From NCBI GenBank assembly GCA_964519885.1, contig CAZFLX010000007.1, forward strand, positions 1 to 64,000: a DNA stretch of 64,000 bases, written 5' to 3'. The first letter of the stretch is position 1. Every line of letters begins with the position of its first letter. Under the pieces are notes generated by a model. It was not told where the DNA came from. It ran no database searches and saw nothing but the letters and a program-made list of their open reading frames with translations. Shown piece by piece: positions 34,855 to 43,862 of this stretch. The translations under genes and the position numbers were made by a program. Source of the DNA: GCA-002282575 sp964519885. GTDB lineage: Bacteria > Pseudomonadota > Gammaproteobacteria > Thiomicrospirales > Thiomicrospiraceae.

Positions 34855-37800
34855 TAGCCACCAACCTCAACCCCTTAACCTTGCCTTTGCAAGGGCAACA
34901 GCTAATCGAAGCCAGTGCGGGTACGGGAAAAACCTACACCTTATCGGCACTTTATGTGCGCTTGGTGTTAGGTCACAATCAGCTATTCGATGGCGGTGAA
35001 CGCCTACTATTGCCGCCCGATATTTTGGTGATGACTTTTACTGATGCGGCGACTGCTGAGTTGCGTGAGCGCATACGCTTGCGGTTGCAAGAAGCAAAAC
35101 TCGCGTTTCAATGTGGCAGTAGTGATGATCCACTGTTATCGGAATTACTCACAGAGTTTCCAGTCGATTCCTATGCCGTTTGTGTACAAAAACTGAGTTT
35201 AGCCATTGAATGGATGGATGAAGCGGCAATTTTCACTATTCACGGTTGGGCGAGTCGGATGTTGCGACAACATGCCTTCGACAGCCTAGCCATGTTTGAA
35301 CAGACTTTGGTTGAAGATACCTATCAGTTGAAATTAACCGCTTGCAAAAATTATTGGCGACAAACTTATTATGCACTCGACGCGCAGGCAGCAAGCGCCG
35401 TTCAAGCTTGGGTCAAGAGCCCCGAAGCACTATTAACCTTGGTCAACCATCAACAATCTACGCCAAATAGAGATAACGATAATACTGTTACACCGGTTGA
35501 ACCCAAGCAAGTCTTGCAAGCATGGGTGGACTGGAAAACAAAACTATCGGCCTGTTTCATTGAATTACAAACCAGCTGGACGGATGAAGTCACTCAACTA
35601 CTATTTCAAGCCTTAGATTCTGATCAACTTAATAAAACCCATTATCACAAAACATGGCTGGGGCAATTGCTTGACTGGCTCAAAACCGAAAACAATCCGC
35701 CATTAGATAAATTAGCAAATGTCAGCACAGGTGCTTTCAAAACAAAAGGCAAGGGCACAGCACCCGTTCATGACGCTTTTGATTTGATGGCGCGTTATGT
35801 GGGTTTATTAAGTCAAGAACCCGATTACCAAGAGGCCTTGCTGGCTCATGCACGAGTCGGTGTTCAAAATTTATATCAACACGCCAAACACCAAGCAGGG
35901 TTGTTTGATTTCGATGACCTGCTCCAACAACTCTATCATGCTTTGCAAGGCGAGGAAGGCACAGCCTTAGCACAAGCCATTCGTAAGCAATACCCAGTAG
36001 CTTTGGTTGATGAGTTTCAAGACACTGATCCTTGGCAATATGGCTGTTTCACGCCGCTATACGCTGGTCGAGATGATTGTGTGTTGTTGATGATTGGTGA
36101 TCCCAAACAAGCGATTTATCGCTTTCGGGGTGCTGATATGGACACCTATTTACTGGCCAAAAGTCATGTCGTAGAGCCATATACACTAACGCAAAACTTT
36201 CGTTCTAGCCAAGCGATGATTAGTGCAGTCAATCGGTTATTTGCCATGGCAGAGCAACATCCCAAAGGGGCGTTTCAATTCAAAGTAGATGATCAAAACC
36301 CCATTCCTTTTGTTGAAGTGACAGCCGGAAAAACACTGTCTGAATTGATCGTGGATGAAAAGCCGCATGCTGCGGTTACCTTGTGGTCAATGAAGCCCGC
36401 AGAATGCGTGACAAGGGGTGAATATCAGCAAGTGATGGCAGAAGCATGCGCCAATCAAATTCATCGGTTACTCAATCCATCAACGAACAGTGGCTTTGTC
36501 GGCGAAAGTGGCTTAAAGCCAATTGCTGCAAAGGATATTGCGGTATTAGTTCGCAAAACAGACGAAGCAATGCTCATCAAAAAAGCACTCAGTCAATACC
36601 AAATAGCCAGCGTTTATCTCTCTGATAAAGAAAGTATTTTTACCAGCTCTGAAGCCCTCGATGTGTGGCGTTGGCTGGTGGCAGTGAATGAGCCAGAATC
36701 GACTCGTGCCATTGGCGCAGCACTAGCCAGTAACAGCTTTGCTTATTCATTAAATGAAATTGACCAATTGGCTAACAATGAAGCTGCATGGGATGAATGG
36801 GTAACACGTTTTCGTTCTTGGCGAGACACTTGGCAACAGCAAGGCGTGCAAGCGATGTTGTATCGGCTGATGCATGAGCAGGGAATTACCGATTACTGGC
36901 AGCGGCAAACCGAGGGAGAACGTAAGCTCACCAACCTATTACATTTAGCCGAGGTGTTACAACAGGCTTCCTTGGAGCGAGAAGGGCGCATTGCGCTAAT
37001 TCGCTGGTTAGCCATGCACATTAGCCAACCACAAGCGTCTACCGCGAAAGAACATTTGGTGCGACTAGAAAGTGATGCCGCTTGTATTACCATTATCACC
37101 ATCCATAAATCGAAAGGCTTAGAGTATCCCTTAGTGTTTTTACCCTTTGCCATGAGTTTGGGTATGAATAAACGCCAAGTCAGTGATGAACAGGAACGAG
37201 AGCTGGATTGGCAGGAATCGATTCGTTTACTCTATGTTGCCCTAACACGTGCCAGTCATGCACTTTGGTTGGGCGTTGCTGGTTTTAAGACAAAATCGGA
37301 TAGTGCTGGCTTTTATGAAACTGCCTTGGGCTACTTATTAGCAGGCGATAAACGCGGAGATGATGAAAACGCATGGGCTAACGCCTTCGAGTCTTGGTTA
37401 ACCCACCCCAATGTAAGTTGGCAAATACTAGAACAAAACTTAATAAAAGCGAGTGAACAAGGTTTAGCAATCGTTGACCAAGTGTCAGAAAAACAGACGC
37501 ATTCGGCAGTATTGATCCCACAAACTCGACATTGGCCTTTCAGCCAAGTCACCAGCTATTCCAGAATCACGCATCAACTGGATGCGCAGCGCATCAGTGC
37601 CAGTGAATTTCGTTTGTTAGAACAACAAGCCGATGACACACAACAGCCATTAGATGACGATCAGCCGAGCGATTTACCCCTGTTTGAACTGACCCAAGTC
37701 GAGACACCTTGGCAAGCTTTACCCGCAGGTGCGGGTGTGGGTGATTTTATGCATCGCGCCCTAGAAACCTTATTGGTTGAGCAAATCCAACCTGATGATG

Positions 37801-38432
37801 CCTTCTGGCAGGAATTTTGGCAACGGCAACTTGGTAATCATCAACTTTCTTTAGAGCTCATTGATTCATTTCATGCCTGGTTAAGTACACTGGTGCAACA
37901 ACCCATTCACCTGTCTGGAGGTGGTGTGTTACAACTTAACCAGTGCCAGACAGGAGAGTTTTGGTGTGAAATGGGCTTCACCTTACCGCTATCGCAAACA
38001 CATACTCAAGCTTTAGATGAAGCGGTGAAACGCATGGTGCTAAAAGGCATGTCGCGACCCAGCTTATCTTTTCAACGCTTAGGTGGTTTACTAACCGGCT
38101 TTATGGATTTGATTGTCGAACGAGAAGGGCGTTACTACGTGTTAGATTATAAAACTAACAAGTTAGCGCAGGGTTATGATGACTGGTCTTGTCAACAAGC
38201 GATACTTGAACACCGTTATGATTTACAGGCCATGATTTATGTGCTGGCATTGCACCGATTATTATCGGCACGCTTGCCCGATTATGATTACGAGCGTCAC
38301 ATGGGTGGCGCTGTTTACTGGTTTATTCGTGGTGCCGATCCACATCAACTTCAGCAAGGTGTTTGGCAATATAAGCCCAGTTTAACTGAGTTAACCGAAT
38401 TTTCTCAGCTATTTGTGAGTGAAGCACCATGA
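34851..38432 (+). CDS. recB: exodeoxyribonuclease V subunit beta
   Basis: The 1193-residue RecB is the 3'-5' helicase and nuclease of RecBCD. It carries Walker A ASAGTGKTYTL near residue 20, VMTFTDAATAELRERI, the DEFQDTDPWQY motif II, GDPKQAIYRFRGAD, and SLGMNKRQ to LLYVALTRASHAL motif VI. The C-terminal nuclease domain has FMDLIVEREGRYYVLDYKTNK near 1090, with the catalytic Asp and Lys present. It overlaps recC and recD by 4 bases each. All helicase motifs look intact, so the complex should be functional. Confidence 0.95.
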   Translation: MIATNLNPLTLPLQGQQLIEASAGTGKTYTLSALYVRLVLGHNQLFDGGERLLLPPDILVMTFTDAATAELRERIRLRLQEAKLAFQCGSSDDPLLSELLTEFPVDSYAVCVQKLSLAIEWMDEAAIFTIHGWASRMLRQHAFDSLAMFEQTLVEDTYQLKLTACKNYWRQTYYALDAQAASAVQAWVKSPEALLTLVNHQQSTPNRDNDNTVTPVEPKQVLQAWVDWKTKLSACFIELQTSWTDEVTQLLFQALDSDQLNKTHYHKTWLGQLLDWLKTENNPPLDKLANVSTGAFKTKGKGTAPVHDAFDLMARYVGLLSQEPDYQEALLAHARVGVQNLYQHAKHQAGLFDFDDLLQQLYHALQGEEGTALAQAIRKQYPVALVDEFQDTDPWQYGCFTPLYAGRDDCVLLMIGDPKQAIYRFRGADMDTYLLAKSHVVEPYTLTQNFRSSQAMISAVNRLFAMAEQHPKGAFQFKVDDQNPIPFVEVTAGKTLSELIVDEKPHAAVTLWSMKPAECVTRGEYQQVMAEACANQIHRLLNPSTNSGFVGESGLKPIAAKDIAVLVRKTDEAMLIKKALSQYQIASVYLSDKESIFTSSEALDVWRWLVAVNEPESTRAIGAALASNSFAYSLNEIDQLANNEAAWDEWVTRFRSWRDTWQQQGVQAMLYRLMHEQGITDYWQRQTEGERKLTNLLHLAEVLQQASLEREGRIALIRWLAMHISQPQASTAKEHLVRLESDAACITIITIHKSKGLEYPLVFLPFAMSLGMNKRQVSDEQERELDWQESIRLLYVALTRASHALWLGVAGFKTKSDSAGFYETALGYLLAGDKRGDDENAWANAFESWLTHPNVSWQILEQNLIKASEQGLAIVDQVSEKQTHSAVLIPQTRHWPFSQVTSYSRITHQLDAQRISASEFRLLEQQADDTQQPLDDDQPSDLPLFELTQVETPWQALPAGAGVGDFMHRALETLLVEQIQPDDAFWQEFWQRQLGNHQLSLELIDSFHAWLSTLVQQPIHLSGGGVLQLNQCQTGEFWCEMGFTLPLSQTHTQALDEAVKRMVLKGMSRPSLSFQRLGGLLTGFMDLIVEREGRYYVLDYKTNKLAQGYDDWSCQQAILEHRYDLQAMIYVLALHRLLSARLPDYDYERHMGGAVYWFIRGADPHQLQQGVWQYKPSLTELTEFSQLFVSEAP

Positions 38433-40234
38433 CGCATTTCAGCCAAATTATACTTGCCAAGGTCGATATCGCCTTTGCCAATCTGCTTCAATCTAAACAA
38501 TCCGCCGACAAAGACGCTTGGCTACTAGCCGCTTATACCAGTTATGCCTATCGTGCCGGTAACAGCTGTTTAATACTGTCTGAAAGCCTGTCACACGCTA
38601 CTTTTATCCATCCTAATGGATTGAGTATTGGGCGTTTTTCCGCTAATTGGTCCGCCCAACAACACAAGTGTCGTTGGTGGCAGCGTGATGATGCCTCAAC
38701 ACCGCTAGTGTGGCAAGAAAATCGCCTTTACTTGCAACGTGCTTGGCAAGATGAGCAATTCATTCAGGCATCAATTCAACAACGACTTGATATGATAAGC
38801 GAAGTTATGCAACCGTTATTAACACCCTGGTTAACAAGCTTATTTCAATCATCGCCAACCCACACGACCGAGCCAAACTGGCAATTGATCGCTTGCGCTT
38901 TAGCCACCAGGTCACAGTTTTCCATTATTACCGGCGGACCTGGCACAGGCAAAACGACCACTGTTGTTCGCTTGTTGGCTTTACTACACCGCTTAGCACA
39001 ACAATCAACACCCTCACAATCCTTACAAGTTGGTTTATCAGCGCCCACGGGCAAAGCGGCTGCGCGCCTTACCGGCTCCATACAACAGGCGATGCATCAC
39101 TTGCCAGCAGATTTTCAATTCAACTTTAGCGCACCCGCACAAACCCTGCATAAATGGTTGGCTAGTGATGAGCTCACGCAGTGCGACTGTTTTATTGTTG
39201 ATGAAGCCTCCATGATTGACCTGCACTCAATGGCGCAATTATTACGCAAACTGCCATTAACCACGCGATTAATTTTGCTAGGTGATAAAGACCAGTTGGC
39301 ATCGGTTGATGCTGGTGCTGTATTGGGTCAATTATGTAACAAGGCAGAGCAGGGCGATTATTCACTGGCAACACAGCAGTGGTTAATGCACAACGCTGGT
39401 CAAACCTTACCGCAAAACTATCTATCATCAACTACACCATCCTTATCGCAACAAACCATTATGTTACGTCAGTCGCATCGTTTTGATGCCAGCAGTGCCA
39501 TTGGTCAATGGGCATCATGGGTCAATCAACAAGCCGTAAAAGTTGTCAAGCAGGCCTATACTGGATTAGCCGATTGGCACAAAGACCAAGATGAGGCAGT
39601 GGTTCGTCTTGTTATCACCAGCAAAGACTTCAGATCACTGAAACAATTGATGCTGATACAATGGCAAAAGCTCAATGCGTTGCTTGAACAGAGCATAGAA
39701 GCTGAACAGGCAGATGAGTGGGCGAAGAAATGTCTTGGTCAATTAAGCGAGTTTCAATTATTATGCGCAGTACGCGATGGTCAATGGGGCTTAGTATCGA
39801 TGAATCAACGCATTGCTCAATGGCTTAACCTGAGCACCACAACCTGGCAAGTCGGGCGCATGGTGATGATTAACCGCAATGACTATACCTTAAACCTTAT
39901 GAATGGTGACATTGGCTTGTGTTTGGCTCATCCAAAACTAGGATTGCGCGTAGCTTTTGCCTCGGAGCAAGGCGTTCGATGGATTTTGCCAGCACGTCTT
40001 TCTCACCATGAGGATGCTTTTGCCATGAGTGTGCATAAGTCTCAAGGTTCTGAATTTAATAAGGTTTGTTTGTTATTGCCCGAACAGGATAGCGCGATTT
40101 TGACCAAAGAACTGATTTACACTGCCATTACCCGCGCTAAAAGCCAATTTATCTTGGCAGCTTCCAATCCACAACAACTGTTTCATGCGGTAGGTCGTTG
40201 CGTTCAACGCTCAGGTGGTTTAAATTTTGACTAA
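38429..40234 (+). CDS. recD: exodeoxyribonuclease V subunit alpha
   Basis: The 601-residue RecD is the 5'-3' helicase of RecBCD. Walker A GGPGTGKTTTVVRL is near 168, the motif SAPTGKAAARLTGSI follows, then the DEASMIDLHSMAQLL motif II, GDKDQLASVDAGAVLG, and the C-terminal SVHKSQGSEFNKV and YTAITRAKSQ motifs. Length is normal. The ATG overlaps the recB stop by 4 bases. The last 8 bases overlap the TTG-started rlmC, so four genes are translationally linked. Confidence 0.94.
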   Translation: MTHFSQIILAKVDIAFANLLQSKQSADKDAWLLAAYTSYAYRAGNSCLILSESLSHATFIHPNGLSIGRFSANWSAQQHKCRWWQRDDASTPLVWQENRLYLQRAWQDEQFIQASIQQRLDMISEVMQPLLTPWLTSLFQSSPTHTTEPNWQLIACALATRSQFSIITGGPGTGKTTTVVRLLALLHRLAQQSTPSQSLQVGLSAPTGKAAARLTGSIQQAMHHLPADFQFNFSAPAQTLHKWLASDELTQCDCFIVDEASMIDLHSMAQLLRKLPLTTRLILLGDKDQLASVDAGAVLGQLCNKAEQGDYSLATQQWLMHNAGQTLPQNYLSSTTPSLSQQTIMLRQSHRFDASSAIGQWASWVNQQAVKVVKQAYTGLADWHKDQDEAVVRLVITSKDFRSLKQLMLIQWQKLNALLEQSIEAEQADEWAKKCLGQLSEFQLLCAVRDGQWGLVSMNQRIAQWLNLSTTTWQVGRMVMINRNDYTLNLMNGDIGLCLAHPKLGLRVAFASEQGVRWILPARLSHHEDAFAMSVHKSQGSEFNKVCLLLPEQDSAILTKELIYTAITRAKSQFILAASNPQQLFHAVGRCVQRSGGLNFD

Positions 40235-41378
40235 TCAACAACTTAACTGCGACTATTATGAGCAAGGTATATGCCGATCCTGTACGCAAATCACCCTCGA
40301 TTATGCACAGCAATGCAAACAAAAACAACAGCTTGTAGAATCTAGCTTATCGAAAAATGAATCCATTTGTTGGTTGCCCATAGTGACCAGTCGCATACAG
40401 GGATTTCGCAATAAAGCCAAAATGGTGGTTAGCGGTCATTGGCAATCCCCCGTACTTGGCATTCTGGATCGTCAATATCAAGCTTATGATTTAGTTAACT
40501 GTCAATTATATCCTAATGAATTACAAGCTACTTTTGAACCCATTCGCAATTGGATTCAGCAAACCAAACTGATGCCATACGATGTCGTTAAACGCCAGGG
40601 TGAGTTAAAGTACGTTATCGTCAGTATTGATGAACACACCAAAGCGTTGATGTGCCGATTGGTACTGAGATCAACCCAGCACTTAGCGAGCATTCGAGCC
40701 GCTTTGCCGAGCTTAATGCAAGCCTTACCAACATTGGCTGTTGTTTCAGTGAATATTCAACCCTTAGCGGCAGCCATTGTGGAAGGTGAACAAGAAATAC
40801 TACTTAGCGAACAAGCGGTGCTGACGCATTGGGTAAATGGGCTGCCATTACATTGTCATCCGCGCAGTTTTTTTCAGACCAATACTCAAGTTGCCGCTGC
40901 ACTTTACCGACAGGCACAATCCTGGGTAGCCGACATTCAGCCAACTCAACTGTGGGACTTATTTTGTGGCGTTGGGGGTTTTGCCTTACATGCTGCGCAG
41001 GTCATGCAAGGCCAGGTTACGGGTATCGAAATTAATGCTGATGCCATTCACAGCGCACAAAGCAGCGCCAATGCTTTAGGTTTTGCGGACAGATTGAGTT
41101 TTCGCGCATTAAGTGCAGCCGATTTTGCACACAAGGCTTCAACGGCATCTCCAGATTGTATTATTGTTAATCCGCCCAGACGTGGTATTGGAACTGAACT
41201 GTGTCGATGGATCAACGACTCGACAGCAAGTCATCTGATTTACTCCAGCTGCAATCCAAACTCACTGTCTGAGGATATTCATCAATTGACAGCTTTCAAG
41301 GCTGTCAAAGCTCAAGTGTTTGATATGTTTCCGCATACACAACATGCCGAGGTGCTGGTGTTATTGGTTAGAAACTAG
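40227..41378 (+). CDS. rlmC: 23S rRNA (uracil-747-C5)-methyltransferase
   Basis: The 383-residue RlmC (RumB) transfers a methyl group from SAM to U747 of 23S rRNA. A [4Fe-4S] site is made by Cys8, Cys16, Cys19 and Cys92 (CDYYEQGICRSC, LVNCQLYP). The SAM motif DLFCGVGGFALH, NPPRRGIG and the nucleophile Cys342 in YSSCNPNSL are intact, and GFRNKAKMVVSG is highly conserved. There is no ATG before the first Fe-S Cys, so the TTG at 40227, which overlaps the recD stop, is the likely start. An unusually perfect inverted repeat follows. Confidence 0.93.
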   Translation: MTNQQLNCDYYEQGICRSCTQITLDYAQQCKQKQQLVESSLSKNESICWLPIVTSRIQGFRNKAKMVVSGHWQSPVLGILDRQYQAYDLVNCQLYPNELQATFEPIRNWIQQTKLMPYDVVKRQGELKYVIVSIDEHTKALMCRLVLRSTQHLASIRAALPSLMQALPTLAVVSVNIQPLAAAIVEGEQEILLSEQAVLTHWVNGLPLHCHPRSFFQTNTQVAAALYRQAQSWVADIQPTQLWDLFCGVGGFALHAAQVMQGQVTGIEINADAIHSAQSSANALGFADRLSFRALSAADFAHKASTASPDCIIVNPPRRGIGTELCRWINDSTASHLIYSSCNPNSLSEDIHQLTAFKAVKAQVFDMFPHTQHAEVLVLLVRN

Positions 41379-41393
41379 AGTTAAGGCTGAATT

Positions 41394-41433
41394 ATTATTA
41401 CTTTCGACAATAAATCTTGTCGAAAGTAATAAT
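41394..41433. repeat. perfect 17-bp inverted repeat with 6-base centre
   Basis: Two 17-base arms (41394-41410 and 41417-41433), with inner ends GACAA and TTGTC, flank the 6-base centre TAAATC. No T tract follows on either strand, so it is a poor classical terminator. It lies between rlmC and a tyrosine recombinase gene. The inner 11+6+11 geometry equals that of Xer recombination sites, though the sequence is not a standard dif. Confidence 0.8.
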
Positions 41434-41497
41434 GTTGGGTTATTATAGCCTTATCCCTATTAAGTTCATCAACGCATTATTTTAAGCCGAGTTAACC

Positions 41498-42442
41498 ATG
41501 ACGACGACACACGCAATGCAGAACATTACACAAACAGTTCCTCAAGCTAACCCGTTAACTGCTTATTTAAGCAGTGTTTCGGTCACGTCACGCCAAGGCT
41601 ATTTACGTGGCGCTGCGCCCGCATTTGTCGAAGCTTTAACCGCTGGCAAGTCTCGAGAACTTAATGCCATTGATTGGAATCAATTAACCGTCGATGATGT
41701 ATTAACCGCTTTGCTACGTTTACAAGATGCACAAAAATCGGAACGTTATCTCAATCAAGTCATCAGTTTGGTTCGTGGTGTGGCTAAAAATGCGTGGTTA
41801 TTGGGCAATATGGATGGTGATGTTTACGCACGAATTAAAGCCATTCCGTTCAAGAAGATTCAACGCCTACCTGCTGGCAGAGAAATTACTAACGATGAAC
41901 TAAACGCCATGCGCGCTACCCAGGCGCAACTGCCTAACAATGCCACCTTGGTTCGTGACAAACTCATCTTTAATTTATTGTATTTATTGGGATTAAGGCG
42001 CTTTGAGGTAGCTAAATTGACCTTGGCAAGTATTCACCAGCAACGTCGAATCATTCGTTTTATTGGCAAAGGAAATAAGGAAGCGGAACTACCTTATGGC
42101 GATGAAATTGAACAAAATTTACAAGAATGGTTGTCTATTCGAGGATTAAAACCCGGTCCATTATTGTGTCGGATTCGTAAAGGCGGACAGTTAGATAACA
42201 CACAAGCGCTGAGCGATGTGGCGATTCGTGATATTCTCAAGCGCACCGCATTACTAGCCGGCATTGATCCCAGTAGTTTGGCGCCTCACGATATGCGCCG
42301 TTCACGCATTACGCATCTATTAGACGAAGGTCACAAGCTACGCGACGTGCAAGCCTTAGCCCGTCATGCTAATGCCAACACCACCGCTAAATATGACCGC
42401 TCCGATCGAGAAGAAAACCTGCGTCGATTAATTCAGCAGTGA
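41498..42442 (+). CDS. tyrosine recombinase / phage-type integrase
   Basis: The 314-residue site-specific recombinase has a SAM-like core-binding N-terminal domain (about 20-115) and a catalytic domain. The full catalytic set is visible: Arg167 in LGLRRFEVAKL, Lys191 in GKGNKE, His264 and Arg267 in HDMRRSRITH, His290 and the nucleophile Tyr299 in ARHANANTTAKYD. It is not a clear XerC or XerD. No phage or integron genes are near, and the base composition looks like that of the neighbours. The long inverted repeat 64 bases upstream may be its site or operator. Confidence 0.88.
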   Translation: MTTTHAMQNITQTVPQANPLTAYLSSVSVTSRQGYLRGAAPAFVEALTAGKSRELNAIDWNQLTVDDVLTALLRLQDAQKSERYLNQVISLVRGVAKNAWLLGNMDGDVYARIKAIPFKKIQRLPAGREITNDELNAMRATQAQLPNNATLVRDKLIFNLLYLLGLRRFEVAKLTLASIHQQRRIIRFIGKGNKEAELPYGDEIEQNLQEWLSIRGLKPGPLLCRIRKGGQLDNTQALSDVAIRDILKRTALLAGIDPSSLAPHDMRRSRITHLLDEGHKLRDVQALARHANANTTAKYDRSDREENLRRLIQQ

Positions 42443-42497
42443 CTTTTCAAATCATTCAGTCAATCCACAGTTTATCTATTATCGGGAAATTATAATT

Positions 42498-42854
42498 ATG
42501 ACAAAGCACTACCAGCTCTATGGCATCCCCAATTGCGACACGGTGAAAAAGGCGAGAAAATGGTTAAGCGAGCAAGCTATTTCCGTTGAGTTTATCGACT
42601 TTAAAAAACAAACACCCAGCATTGAGCAATTAACCCAATGGTCGCACCAATTAGGTTGGCAAATTCTGCTTAAAAAAACCGGAACTACTTGGCGAAACCT
42701 TCCAGAAGATGAACGCAACGACCTAGATGAAGCCAAATCAATTGACTTAATGCATCAGCATAGCAATTTAATTAAACGTCCGTTATTGCTTGAAGGCAGT
42801 CGCGTTCTGTTAGCCGGATTTAAGCAAGCTGAATGGGAAAAGCAGTTGTGTTAA
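42498..42854 (+). CDS. ArsC/Spx-family reductase-like protein (YffB type)
   Basis: The 118-residue thioredoxin-fold protein is of the ArsC family. It has the single N-terminal Cys in YGIPNCDTVKKARKWL, the FIDFKKQ strand, and the LLKKTGTTWRNL and LIKRPLLLEGSRVLLAGF blocks with the conserved Arg-Pro. This matches the YffB subgroup, which has glutathione-dependent thiol chemistry rather than proven arsenate reduction. GGGAA precedes the ATG. It follows the recombinase by 55 bases and overlaps the convergent transglutaminase-like gene by 4 bases at the 3' end. Confidence 0.88.
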   Translation: MTKHYQLYGIPNCDTVKKARKWLSEQAISVEFIDFKKQTPSIEQLTQWSHQLGWQILLKKTGTTWRNLPEDERNDLDEAKSIDLMHQHSNLIKRPLLLEGSRVLLAGFKQAEWEKQLC

Positions 42855-43732
42855 CCTTTTATTTTGGCTCTAGCTAATTTATCGGTCACTTGACCAATTA
42901 AATTACGACTACGCCATAATCGCAAAGTCCACAGCCAAATGCGTTTATCTTTAGTGAAGAATACTGGTAAGAGTAAACCGACGGGTATAGCCCATTTTGC
43001 AACATAACTGATTTTTTCAATCACAAACAACCAAGTTTGATAACTTTCCGCACCACCATCAAAGATGATATTGTTGTCGGTGCGGAAAAACTCTTCTACC
43101 TTATCTACGTCGTAATCGCTAAATCCGGCACGGTGATAGAATTGAGCAACCTCTGCAGGGTTTTCTTCCGCTTCTTGTAAACTAAAAGGCAAGACTAATC
43201 CATAATCTGGATCAAGCAACCACCACTGCCCTTCATCCACCTCGGCCGTTAAAATGACATGACCGTGTAATTCAATTAATTTGGCGGGAATCCCTTGCTC
43301 CGCTAAAAAGCCTGCCGTGATAATTGAATGTTGTGAACATAAACCAACACCACGGGCAATGGCTTTACGGTGATCTTGAAACTCATACATGGCAAAATAC
43401 TTAGGGTTAACATAGGCCAAAGCACGTAAGATGAAGTTTTCTGACCAAGGTAACAAAATACGATATTCTGCACGATGCTCGTCTTGCCAGTAGTGCATCA
43501 CACTTTCACTGACCAAGCGACTGAGTTTTGTCAAATAATCGGCACGATGACTTGGATCTAGTACTTCTAGACGTTGATAAAACTCTTGCTCACTTAGGGT
43601 TAAATCGTTAACAAAATAAGTGGCCGTCTCGTTAATGAGTTCGCTGCTACGCGGCGGTGTAACCAAACCGATTAAATTGAGCGCCATTAAGCCAATACCC
43701 AACAGAAAAAGTGCATTTTTGATCACTGGCAA
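42851..43732 (-). CDS. membrane-anchored transglutaminase-like protein
   Basis: The 293-residue protein has an N-terminal TM helix (about 6-25) and a second hydrophobic segment near 240-258. Between them is a transglutaminase/papain-like core with a candidate triad Cys132 (RGVGLCSQHS), His158 (LHGHVILTAEV) and Asp174 (WWLLDPDYG). Such folds act as proteases or cross-linkers, but many are uncharacterised. The catalytic core lies between the two hydrophobic segments and probably faces the periplasm. The gene is divergent from the SulP operon and overlaps the ArsC-like gene by 4 bases. Confidence 0.72.
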   Translation of the reverse strand: MPVIKNALFLLGIGLMALNLIGLVTPPRSSELINETATYFVNDLTLSEQEFYQRLEVLDPSHRADYLTKLSRLVSESVMHYWQDEHRAEYRILLPWSENFILRALAYVNPKYFAMYEFQDHRKAIARGVGLCSQHSIITAGFLAEQGIPAKLIELHGHVILTAEVDEGQWWLLDPDYGLVLPFSLQEAEENPAEVAQFYHRAGFSDYDVDKVEEFFRTDNNIIFDGGAESYQTWLFVIEKISYVAKWAIPVGLLLPVFFTKDKRIWLWTLRLWRSRNLIGQVTDKLARAKIKG

Positions 43733-43862
43733 GACTCCGAAGGTGTCACGAAACGGTCATAAAAATTTCTTATTTCTATATTAGCGCAAGATGATATGTT
43801 TTGAAAGTCATGCCTGCTTGGTTAAACTTGTCATCATTATTAAAAAAAATGAGTTATTAACC

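Noticed and set aside
42498..42854. True arsenate reductase
   Set aside because: Only the single N-terminal Cys and the YffB-type motifs are seen, and no ars genes are near, so arsenic resistance is not supported.
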